From Chloroflexota bacterium (GTDB taxonomy: Bacteria > Chloroflexota > UBA5177 > JANWHV01), in the NCBI GenBank assembly GCA_025450255.1, contig JANWHV010000004.1:1-5912 (forward strand): 5,912 nt of DNA, read 5' to 3'. Position 1 is the stretch's first letter. Every line of letters begins with the position of its first letter. Below are positions 1 through 5,912 of this stretch, in pieces. Made by a program: the position numbers and the translations under genes. Under the pieces are notes generated by a model, which was given only the letters and a program-made list of their open reading frames with translations, was not told where the DNA came from and searched no databases.

Positions 1-54
1 GAGTAGGGATCGGATACCGCAGCGGCGCGCGGCCGTGGGTCCGGAGGTGGAACT
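1..54 (+). other. Short leader upstream of the first dynamin-like gene
   Basis: This stretch contains no complete gene. A TAG at 4-6 stands in the same frame as the downstream gene and is preceded by a GAG codon, so it may be the stop of a gene that ends at the window edge; two bases of context make this unprovable. After that stop there is no ATG, GTG or TTG in the frame of the first GTPase before position 55, which fixes the earliest possible start. I see no convincing -10/-35 pair in the 54 bases, so the promoter is either further upstream or the gene belongs to a longer operon. Confidence 0.4.
43..50 (+). promoter_or_regulatory. Shine-Dalgarno site of the first dynamin-like gene
   Basis: The purine-rich string GGAGGTGG is a near-perfect anti-16S match. 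Its GGAGG core ends 7 bases before the GTG at 55, which is ideal spacing. It therefore decides in favour of the GTG start over the in-frame ATG at 70 (codon 6), which would be about 22 bases from the core. Confidence 0.8.
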
Positions 55-2067
55 GTGGAGAAGACGGCCATGCCTGAACCGGCCGATATTGACGCGGGCC
101 GTGCCCTGAAAGAGTACGCGCTGAAACGCGCCGCCGTGGCGGAATGCCTGCGCAAGCTGGCGTGCATCAACTCCGCGACCGGTCAAAGCGGGCGCGCCGA
201 ACGAATCGAGGAGCAAGCAGCCGCGATCGCCAACCAGCGCTTCACTTTGTTGGTGCTGGGTGAATTCAAACGTGGGAAATCGACGCTGATTAACGAGTTG
301 CTCGGCAGCGACACGCTGCCGGTTGGGGCGGCGCCCACCACCGCGGTGCTTACGCGCGTGCGCTACGGGGACGAGCCGTCGGCGCGCGTGCTGATGGACG
401 ACGGCAGCGCGCGCGAAATCGCCCTGAATCGTCTCGTCGACGAGATCACCCTTGCCCAGACCGACGAAGGCACGAACGAGCGTCGCCACGGCGGCATCGC
501 CCGCGCCGAAGTATTCGTGCCCGCGGCGATCTGCCGTGACGGCATCGACATAGTCGATTCCCCTGGCCTCGGCGAACACGCGACCCGGACGGAAGTCACG
601 CAGCAGGCGCTTCCAGCCGCCGATGCGGTTGTGTTTGTGTCCGACGCCGCCCAGCTTGGCAGCGAGGACGAGGGTTTCGTGCGTACCCGTCTGGCCAATG
701 AGGACATCGATAACGTCTTCTTCGCGATCAACAAATGGGATCGCGTCTTCAACGAAGCGGAAGACCCCGAAGCCGAGGCGGCGGCCCTGAAACGGCGGGC
801 CTGGTCGTTATTCGGGCCCGAGCCCAAGGTTGGGTACAACGGCCAGGATCTGCGCGCGCACCGCATTTACCCCGTGTCGTGCAAGCCAAATCTTGCCCCA
901 GACGAGGAGCGGGCAGGCTTGCGCGCCATGTTCGCCGCGTTCCAGTTAGATCTTGAGGAGTTTCTTGTCCGCGAGGCGGGGCGCGTGGCCCTGGAGCGCG
1001 CCGTGGCGAGGGCGCGGGCTCTTGCCGCCGAAACGAGTGCCGGACTGCGGGCCATGGGCCCCGCCCTGGCCGCCGGTATCGACGAGTTCGAACGCAGGGT
1101 ACAGGCGGCCGAGGAAGAGCTACGCAAGCTCGAGGGCCCCCGTCAGGCAATCCGCGATAAGGTCGCGGTTCACCGCCAGGCTATCCGCGACGAAGTTCGC
1201 GTACGGGCGACCGAAGGTCTGCCGCCTATCGAAGCCGCGATTAAGGTGGAATTCGAGAGCTACGAGTACCGGCCCAGGAAGCAATTGGCTCAACGAATCG
1301 TCGACGGCATGCAGGACAGCTTCCGCCGCCAGAAGATTCGCGAGGAGCTGCAGGAAAAAGTACGCGAGATCGCGGTGCTGAAGCTGGAGCCCTGGGCCAT
1401 CGACCTCAACAAGTTCGTCGAGGCGCGGGTACGCGATCTGATCGAAGAGGTCGCCGTCGAAGGGGAGCACGTCGAGGCGGCGCTGCGCGAGGCAACGCGC
1501 ATCCTCAGCGGCCTCGATCAACCTATCGATACGACGGGCGCCGATCAGGACGACATGCTCAGACGCGGTATCGCGGCGGGCATTGGCGTCATATTCCTCG
1601 ATCCGTTTCTGATATTCTCCGGCAGCATGCATGGCTTCAAAGGGCTCGGCCGCACCTTGATTTATCAGCTTGCCGCCGGTACAGTCGGAGCCGTGATCGG
1701 GCTCCCGATCCTGCCGATCCTGATGGCGAGCGCCGCGATCGCCACCGTGCAAAACAACGACGAGCTGATTGGCGACCTCAAACACAACGTCGAGAAAGAG
1801 GTTCTCGACCGCCTGCAGGCCATGCGCACCACCGCGCTGGGCGAATTGCAAACGCAGGTTGCCGAACCACTGGACGCCTGTGGCGTCGCGATCGAACAAG
1901 CGATTCAGGCGCGTATCGTGGACCACCGCGAGGCCGTGAACGCGCTACGGGAGCAGTTTGGCGCCGCCCGCCGGGATACCGATCAGGAACGGACACGTTT
2001 GGAGGAGGCCCAGGCCGATGTCGCCAGCGTGGCGGCGCGGCTTGAGAGCATCGGTAGTGGCGAGTGA
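55..2067 (+). CDS. Dynamin-like large GTPase with membrane-inserting segment (DLP1)
   Basis: A 670-residue bacterial dynamin-family GTPase, expected to bind and hydrolyse GTP and to use that cycle to deform, tether or fuse membranes at the cytoplasmic face. Seen in the sequence: a helical lead-in (about 15-60), then G1 GEFKRGKST (69-77, Lys75 on the beta-phosphate), G2 threonines 95-96 in PTT, G3 DSPG (168-171), G4 NKWD (226-229) and a G5-like VSCK (274-277). All nucleotide-binding motifs are intact. Residues 305-500 are long charged helices of stalk/neck type. Residues 503-565 are hydrophobic and glycine-rich, interrupted by a short polar loop near 523-533, as expected for a membrane paddle or hairpin. 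A C-terminal coiled-coil-like helix follows (575-665). Length fits bacterial DLPs (about 600-700). The GTG start is set by a strong ribosome binding site. It overlaps the next, related gene by 50 bases, indicating one operon. It could be named only as a family member; YjdA/CrfC- or LeoA-type assignment is not supported. Family assignment is very secure; physiological role is unknown. Confidence 0.93.
   Translation: MEKTAMPEPADIDAGRALKEYALKRAAVAECLRKLACINSATGQSGRAERIEEQAAAIANQRFTLLVLGEFKRGKSTLINELLGSDTLPVGAAPTTAVLTRVRYGDEPSARVLMDDGSAREIALNRLVDEITLAQTDEGTNERRHGGIARAEVFVPAAICRDGIDIVDSPGLGEHATRTEVTQQALPAADAVVFVSDAAQLGSEDEGFVRTRLANEDIDNVFFAINKWDRVFNEAEDPEAEAAALKRRAWSLFGPEPKVGYNGQDLRAHRIYPVSCKPNLAPDEERAGLRAMFAAFQLDLEEFLVREAGRVALERAVARARALAAETSAGLRAMGPALAAGIDEFERRVQAAEEELRKLEGPRQAIRDKVAVHRQAIRDEVRVRATEGLPPIEAAIKVEFESYEYRPRKQLAQRIVDGMQDSFRRQKIREELQEKVREIAVLKLEPWAIDLNKFVEARVRDLIEEVAVEGEHVEAALREATRILSGLDQPIDTTGADQDDMLRRGIAAGIGVIFLDPFLIFSGSMHGFKGLGRTLIYQLAAGTVGAVIGLPILPILMASAAIATVQNNDELIGDLKHNVEKEVLDRLQAMRTTALGELQTQVAEPLDACGVAIEQAIQARIVDHREAVNALREQFGAARRDTDQERTRLEEAQADVASVAARLESIGSGE
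1561..1749 (+). other. Predicted membrane-interacting segment of DLP1
   Basis: This part of the first GTPase gene encodes residues 503-565. Two apolar runs are visible: about 505-523 (with GVIFLDPFLIF) and about 534-565 (with AVIGLPILPILMA), separated by a short loop containing His, Lys and Arg. In crystal structures of bacterial dynamins such as Nostoc BDLP1, an equivalent tip of the helical stalk forms a paddle that inserts into the bilayer. The segment could be a true transmembrane hairpin or a peripheral paddle; the sequence alone does not separate them. Confidence 0.72.
2001..2008 (+). promoter_or_regulatory. Internal Shine-Dalgarno site deciding the DLP2 start
   Basis: GGAGGAGG lies within the last codons of DLP1 and ends 9 bases before an ATG at 2018. 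It is the strongest ribosome binding site near the junction. Competing starts are a TTG at 1958 (GGGAG only 4 bases away) and a GTG at 2057 (weak GAGAG at 2044-2048). Location inside the upstream gene implies translational coupling: ribosomes finishing DLP1 would clear or reinitiate at this site. Confidence 0.65.
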
Positions 2068-4306
2068 GGTAGAGGACCCCCGCGCGCGCGTGGTTGCCGA
2101 CCTACCGTGGCACACCGAGCCGACCGTCACAGGGCTGCTACGAATAGCGGTCGATGCACTGGTGCTAACACCAGGACGCGGCGACGGTGCGCGGGCGGCG
2201 ATTCCCCTCGGCACTATTTCGCGCGCGTCCATCGAAACGACGTTTGGCATGCTGCCCGCGCTGCACGTCTGGCATACCGTTCGCGGCCGCGAGTTCCTGT
2301 CTCGTTTCGAATTCAGCTCAGACGAGTCGGAGCCGGATAGACGGAGCGTCGACGCAGCTTCCGGCATCACGGAGCGCATCGGCCCTGGAATAGCCCGCGA
2401 CGCGGCACAGCGCCTAGAGGGCGGGATTCGCGCATTGGGTGGCGGTCTGAACATGGGCATGCGCACCGCCCGCCAGGCCGTGGAAGGCATCGCCCGCCAG
2501 GATGAGTACAAGACGTGGCCGTCAGCCATCGCGGCGGCGCAGGCGCGGGCACGATCCCGCGGCGAGCGTGCCGCGCCCGCTTCACGCGCCGTCTCGATCG
2601 CACCCGTGGTGCCGCACGACGCCGGCCCACCGGCCGGCGGCGCCGAAACGCAGTTTCAGTGGTTCCGTGAACTGCTGCTAGGCTGGCTGAATACCTGCGC
2701 CACGCGGGCGCGCGAGCTGAACGTGCATGGCATACCGGTGATCCAGCACAGCTATCCGCTCGACAGTCCTGTCTGCCGTATCGTCGTGCTGGGCGAATTC
2801 AGCCGCGGAAAATCGACCCTGATTAACGCGCTTTTTGGCATCCACGGTGAAATCGCCCTGCCTACCGGCATGACGCCCACCACGCCCATTGCCTGCGCGG
2901 TCCGCGTGCCACGCATGGGCGAGTCGGACGGCGCGACCGTATCGTACAGGACAAGCCGCCCAAGCGTCGATCTCTCACTCGAGGAATTCCGGCATGGCGT
3001 GCGCCTGGCGGAAAACGAATCTGGCGATACCGCCGAGAACGGTGACATACCGCTGCATCTCGACGAAGCGCGGAGCGTGGAAATCCGCATCACCGGCGCC
3101 TATCTTCCCGCGGGCGTGGTCATCGAAGACACGCCGGGTCTGCACGAAGAGTCCAAACGCTCGGCCGGATCGCTTGCCGCGTTGGGGCGCGCCGACCTGG
3201 TGCTCTTCGTGCTCGCCGCGGATCAACTGCTCGGCGAGCACGAGCGGCAGGTCATCGACGAACACATTGAGCGCGGCTTCCATCGGAATGTATTGTTCCT
3301 GGTCAATTTCTGGGACAGCATCGAGGGTGCCGCGCAGCGCGAGATACTGCAAGCCAGAGCGGCGTCTATCCTCGGCGATTTTCCCAGCCCATTTCGGAGA
3401 GACGGCGCCGAGACGTCAGGCGGCATCACCGCGTCGCCGTACGTGTTCTTTGTGTCCGCCCTCCAGGCGTCCCGCCACCAGCGACAGCACAAGAATGCCC
3501 CCGCCGAATCAGGCATTCCGCGCCTGCGCGCCGTGCTCCGCGGCTTGCTCGGCCCTGGATCGGACGCGCTGTTGCTTCGATCGCGCGCCGGAAGGGCCTT
3601 GCGCTACGCTATGCTGCTCCGCCAAGCGGTCTCCAAGACGGCGGCCAGCCTCAATGCACGTCCGGACGCGGGCCAGGCAAGCCGCGCGCACGCTGCCGAC
3701 GAAGCCGTCGCGGCGGCGCTCCGCGCGATCGAGGGGTTGCCGGGAGCAGTGAGCGGAGCGACTGCCCGTCAGTTGGCTGGATTCGAGGCAGCGACGCGTC
3801 CCGAATTGCGACGGGCGATCGACGCGCTGCGGAGAGCCGCCGCGACCGGCGACGGCTCGGCCGCGCCGGATATCCGCAGGATGATTGCGAGTGACATGCG
3901 ATCGCTGGCCGCTCACGTGGCGCGATCCGCGCAGGAAGCCGTCGATCTCACGCTTGCCCAGACGCGCGCCGCGTATCTTGCGCGGGAACTACCGTCGCCG
4001 GTCTTGGACGCGCGCATTGAATCATTGCCAATTACGATGCCCTCGGAAACCAGTGCGCGAGCGTTGCTGTCGCTCATCGACGACCTGCCGGGCGTCATGC
4101 GGGCCGATCTGGACGAAAAGGCGCGCCGTGCCGGCGCCGCCATCGCGGCGACCATCCGAGACGGTGCTGAGCGTGCCGGGCGGCAAAAGCCAGCGGACGT
4201 AGACGCATCTGGGAGAGCCGGCAGGGAGCGGCTAGACGCGCTGCGCGTAATCGAGGATGACCTGCTTCGTCTTGAACTATTCCTACAGGAAATACTTACC
4301 GATTAG
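2018..4306 (+). CDS. Dynamin-like GTPase with N-terminal PH-like domain and altered G4 (DLP2)
   Basis: A 762-residue second dynamin-family GTPase, probable partner of DLP1. Numbered from the ATG at 2018: residues 22-100 have an alternating beta pattern with TGLLRIAVDALVL, AAIPLGTISRA and ALHVWHTVRGREFLSRFEF, resembling bacterial PH/GRAM-type folds (G-x-L then I-P-L then a basic G-R-E-F strand). That assignment is by eye. A helical, Ala/Arg-rich linker (about 115-205) leads to the GTPase: G1 GEFSRGKST (259-267), G2 PTT (287-289), G3 DTPG (371-374), G4 position NFWD (430-433) and VSAL (479-482) at G5. The G4 lysine is replaced by phenylalanine. Residues 520-760 are helical, rich in Ala, Arg and Asp, with no hydrophobic stretch long enough for a membrane insert, unlike DLP1. 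Start: ATG 2018 has the best ribosome binding site; a TTG at 1958 (782 residues) and a GTG at 2057 (749 residues) are alternatives, all retaining the PH-like region. It overlaps DLP1 by 50 bases. GTPase family is secure; PH-like domain and function are inference. Confidence 0.88.
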   Translation: MSPAWRRGLRASVVASEVEDPRARVVADLPWHTEPTVTGLLRIAVDALVLTPGRGDGARAAIPLGTISRASIETTFGMLPALHVWHTVRGREFLSRFEFSSDESEPDRRSVDAASGITERIGPGIARDAAQRLEGGIRALGGGLNMGMRTARQAVEGIARQDEYKTWPSAIAAAQARARSRGERAAPASRAVSIAPVVPHDAGPPAGGAETQFQWFRELLLGWLNTCATRARELNVHGIPVIQHSYPLDSPVCRIVVLGEFSRGKSTLINALFGIHGEIALPTGMTPTTPIACAVRVPRMGESDGATVSYRTSRPSVDLSLEEFRHGVRLAENESGDTAENGDIPLHLDEARSVEIRITGAYLPAGVVIEDTPGLHEESKRSAGSLAALGRADLVLFVLAADQLLGEHERQVIDEHIERGFHRNVLFLVNFWDSIEGAAQREILQARAASILGDFPSPFRRDGAETSGGITASPYVFFVSALQASRHQRQHKNAPAESGIPRLRAVLRGLLGPGSDALLLRSRAGRALRYAMLLRQAVSKTAASLNARPDAGQASRAHAADEAVAAALRAIEGLPGAVSGATARQLAGFEAATRPELRRAIDALRRAAATGDGSAAPDIRRMIASDMRSLAAHVARSAQEAVDLTLAQTRAAYLARELPSPVLDARIESLPITMPSETSARALLSLIDDLPGVMRADLDEKARRAGAAIAATIRDGAERAGRQKPADVDASGRAGRERLDALRVIEDDLLRLELFLQEILTD

Positions 4307-4311
4307 GCCGG

Positions 4312-4340
4312 TTGCATGCCATGCGTCTCCGTTGTATGTT
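4312..4340 (+). promoter_or_regulatory. Weak sigma70-like promoter candidate before the GAF sensor
   Basis: TTGCAT (4312-4317) and TATGTT (4335-4340) are separated by exactly 17 bases. The matches are only 3/6 to the -35 consensus and 4/6 to the -10 consensus, and there is no extended -10. The pair lies in the 102-base gap between the second GTPase and the sensor gene, so it could give the sensor its own transcription. A chance match is quite possible. Confidence 0.2.
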
Positions 4341-4361
4341 AGGCGTGACTTCTGGCCCCCG

Positions 4362-4378
4362 GCGCGCATGTGGCGCGC
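4362..4378 (+). terminator. GC-rich hairpin in the gap after DLP2, possible weak terminator or attenuator
   Basis: GCGCGC at 4362-4367 and again at 4373-4378 can pair as a 6-bp all-GC stem around a 5-base loop (ATGTG). No run of T follows, so it is not a classical intrinsic terminator. Because alternating GC is self-complementary and common in this base composition, chance is a real alternative. It sits 56 bases after the DLP2 stop and 30 bases before the next start codon. Confidence 0.25.
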
Positions 4379-4395
4379 TCGCATAACGCCGTATT

Positions 4396-4402
4396 AGGTG
4401 AG
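4396..4402 (+). promoter_or_regulatory. Shine-Dalgarno site of the GAF sensor gene
   Basis: AGGTGAG, with 6 bases to the ATG at 4409, is a good ribosome binding site and supports that start. No upstream in-frame start with a comparable site was seen. Confidence 0.65.
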
Positions 4403-4408
4403 CGACGA

Positions 4409-5912
4409 ATGCCGCAGGCGCTCAAAGTTCTCCTCCTGTCAAACGATAGGCGCTTTGCCGCCCATATAGCGCGCACGCTGCGGGCACTGGGCCACGAGCT
4501 ATCCACGCTCCCCGTTAGCGTGAAACCAGGGGAGATTAGCCGCGCGCGCGCTCATGTCGTGCTGCTCGATTGCCGGCATAAAGACACGGCGCGGTCATTC
4601 TCCCTGCTTGTGCCGCGGGTCGCGCCCGTGCCGGCAATCGCCATCATTGGTCCGGACGATGAGGTCGGCGCGCCCGCCGTGCTTCGATTGGGGGCGGCCG
4701 CGATCGTCGAATCACCGTTGGGCGCGGCCATGCTCCGGGTGGCGCTGGCAACCGCCATGGCTCGCGTCGACAATGCCGCGGCAGCCGACAACGTACACCA
4801 TCTACGCTGGCTGCAAGAAGGCCCACGCGCCATGGCCCAGGCTGGGAGCTTCGACGAGATCCTGCAACTAGCGGCCGACCATGTCCAATACGGACTGGGC
4901 TTCGATCGGCTAGGCATCGCGCTCATTGATGAAAAGTCAAATACACTGCGTGACTGGCTCAACACTGACGCAAGCGGGAAGCGCTACATACATGAGAACA
5001 GTGAGGTATCGCTGGCGGCGGACAGCACGTTCTGGCAATGGCCGGGCCTGGTGGCGATCCTGCGCGATGGGAAGGAATACTACTATTCCGCGCACGCGCT
5101 GAAGAACACACCACCCGAATTTCACGGCAAGCTCGACAGCCTTGAAGGCGAACATCTTATCGTGCCCTTGCGCCTGGGGACACGCGTGCTTGGGTGGATT
5201 GCGGTGGACAATCTACTATCCGGCAAGCCGATTGGCCCCGAGGATGCTCCGACTCTCGTGGCGTTCGCGCGCGAAGTCGCCGTTGCGCTGGATAAAGTGC
5301 AGTTGCACCGCGCGGCAGAGCGACGGGCGCAGGAGTTCGCGGCGCTGGCCGAAGTCAGCATCGCCGTAGCGAACCAGCGCGATCCTAAAGCGGTATGTCG
5401 TGCCGCCGTAGACCAGCTTGCGCAACGTTTTGGCTATGAGCTGGTGAGCGTGTACATGCGGGAGGGTAACCGGCTCGTCTGCCAGGCCGTTCACGGCTAT
5501 ACCTTTCCCTATCAGATCATCGGTGAGGCCGGCGTCATCGCGCGCACCATCCGCCTGGGTACCGCGCAGTTCGTTCCAGATACCAGCATCGATCCGGATT
5601 ATCTCGCCGCTGAGGGACGCGCCGTGGCTGAATTATGCGTGCCAATCGTGATCGACGATCGCGCGGTCGGCGCCATAAATGTGGAAACCTTTCGCCGAGG
5701 CATCCTGGATCTCCAGACCGAGGAGCTGCTCGTCCAACTCGCCCGCCATGTCGCCGTGGCATTGCGTAACGCGCGTCTACACACCGAAGCACGCCGTCAT
5801 CTTGCCTCCATGGACTGGCTGCAAGGCATTACCAGAGAGATCGCGCGGTGTGAAACTGTCGACGACGTGCTGACGCGCGCCAGCATGGGAATCGAAGAGG
5901 GTATGGGATTCC
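4409..5912 (+). CDS. Receiver-like/multi-GAF signalling protein, 3' end outside window
   Basis: The frame stays open from the ATG to the window end, giving 501 residues of a longer protein. Residues 5-118 have response-regulator receiver order: strand KVLLLSNDRR with Asp13 as an acidic-pocket residue, strand VVLLDCR with Asp54 at the phosphoacceptor position, IAIIGPD and a final AIVESPL. The conserved Thr/Ser is Gly81 and the conserved Lys before Pro is Ser102, so phosphorylation control is doubtful. GAF domain 1 spans about 140-297 (ending IVPLRLGTRVLGWIAVDN then an ALDKVQLH helix). GAF domain 2 spans about 308-457 (FVPDTSIDPDYL, LCVPIVIDDRAVGAINVE, then an ALRNARLH helix). A third GAF begins near 463. 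No signal peptide or membrane segment is visible, so it is probably a cytosolic ligand or redox sensor. No bilin-binding Cys motif was recognised. The missing C-terminus could be a histidine kinase, a GGDEF/EAL domain, a phosphatase or another GAF. It follows the DLP pair by 102 bases on the same strand; co-regulation is possible but not shown. Confidence 0.88.
   Translation, partial: MPQALKVLLLSNDRRFAAHIARTLRALGHELSTLPVSVKPGEISRARAHVVLLDCRHKDTARSFSLLVPRVAPVPAIAIIGPDDEVGAPAVLRLGAAAIVESPLGAAMLRVALATAMARVDNAAAADNVHHLRWLQEGPRAMAQAGSFDEILQLAADHVQYGLGFDRLGIALIDEKSNTLRDWLNTDASGKRYIHENSEVSLAADSTFWQWPGLVAILRDGKEYYYSAHALKNTPPEFHGKLDSLEGEHLIVPLRLGTRVLGWIAVDNLLSGKPIGPEDAPTLVAFAREVAVALDKVQLHRAAERRAQEFAALAEVSIAVANQRDPKAVCRAAVDQLAQRFGYELVSVYMREGNRLVCQAVHGYTFPYQIIGEAGVIARTIRLGTAQFVPDTSIDPDYLAAEGRAVAELCVPIVIDDRAVGAINVETFRRGILDLQTEELLVQLARHVAVALRNARLHTEARRHLASMDWLQGITREIARCETVDDVLTRASMGIEEGMGF

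Noticed and set aside
1120..1926. Long open frame on the minus strand (268 codons) opposite DLP1
   Set aside because: It is antisense to a gene with intact family motifs, has no recognisable domain, and such mirror frames are expected in GC-rich coding DNA.
1958..2017. TTG start for DLP2 at 1958 (782 residues)
   Set aside because: The start codon is rare, its GGGAG is only 4 bases away, the added residues are Arg/Pro-rich and look like an out-of-frame reading of DLP1; ATG 2018 with GGAGGAGG is better.
2082..2091. Alternating CG run, possible Z-DNA or repeat
   Set aside because: Short, within coding sequence, and similar runs recur in this GC-rich window (for example near 4541-4550); no evidence of function.
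1945..2529. Minus-strand open frame across the DLP1/DLP2 junction
   Set aside because: Composition is biased (Arg, Ser, Pro) and it opposes two supported genes; no ribosome binding site or motif was recognised.
2889..3752. Plus-strand open frame of 287 codons in another frame within DLP2
   Set aside because: The protein is Arg/Ser/Pro-rich with no domain pattern and lies wholly within the GTPase coding sequence containing G2 through G5; a shadow frame.
4554..4871. Plus-strand open frame of 105 codons inside the sensor gene
   Set aside because: It overlaps the receiver and first GAF coding region in a different frame and encodes an Arg/Pro/Ser-rich product without domain features.

Overview
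The window is GC-rich (roughly low-to-mid 60s % by eye), densely coding, and entirely bacterial in style: Shine-Dalgarno-led genes, a GTG start, short or overlapping junctions, no introns. All three supported genes lie on the + strand. The multi-GAF sensor at the right end resembles proteins that are abundant in Chloroflexota and some other environmental bacteria. That taxonomic hint is weak, and no marker gene is present to settle it. No RNA genes, mobile elements, CRISPR arrays or long repeats were seen.

Layout. Positions 1-54 are a short leader with a good ribosome binding site, perhaps including the stop of an upstream gene. Positions 55-2067 encode a 670-residue dynamin-like large GTPase (DLP1) with complete G motifs and a hydrophobic, membrane-inserting-type segment in its helical region. 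Positions 2018-4306 encode a second, divergent dynamin-like GTPase (DLP2, about 762 residues). Its start lies inside the end of DLP1. It carries an extra N-terminal domain that looks like a PH/GRAM-type fold, has a non-canonical G4 motif (NFWD in place of NKxD), and lacks an obvious hydrophobic paddle. After a 102-base gap holding a GC-rich hairpin and a weak promoter-like pair, positions 4409-5912 encode the first 501 residues of a cytosolic signalling protein: a degenerate receiver domain, two full GAF domains and the start of a third. It runs off the window, so its output domain is not visible.

How they may work together. The overlapping DLP genes are almost certainly co-transcribed and translationally coupled. 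Paired bacterial dynamins are known to form hetero-oligomers or to act together on membranes (Campylobacter jejuni DLP1/DLP2, Streptomyces DynA/DynB). Here the visible division of labour is an integral or inserting subunit (DLP1) and a subunit with a possible lipid- or protein-binding PH-like domain and perhaps altered nucleotide binding (DLP2). A link to the GAF sensor rests only on adjacency and shared strand. The most notable system in the window is the asymmetric DLP1/DLP2 pair; its biological role (membrane repair, remodelling, stress or phage tolerance) cannot be read from the sequence.
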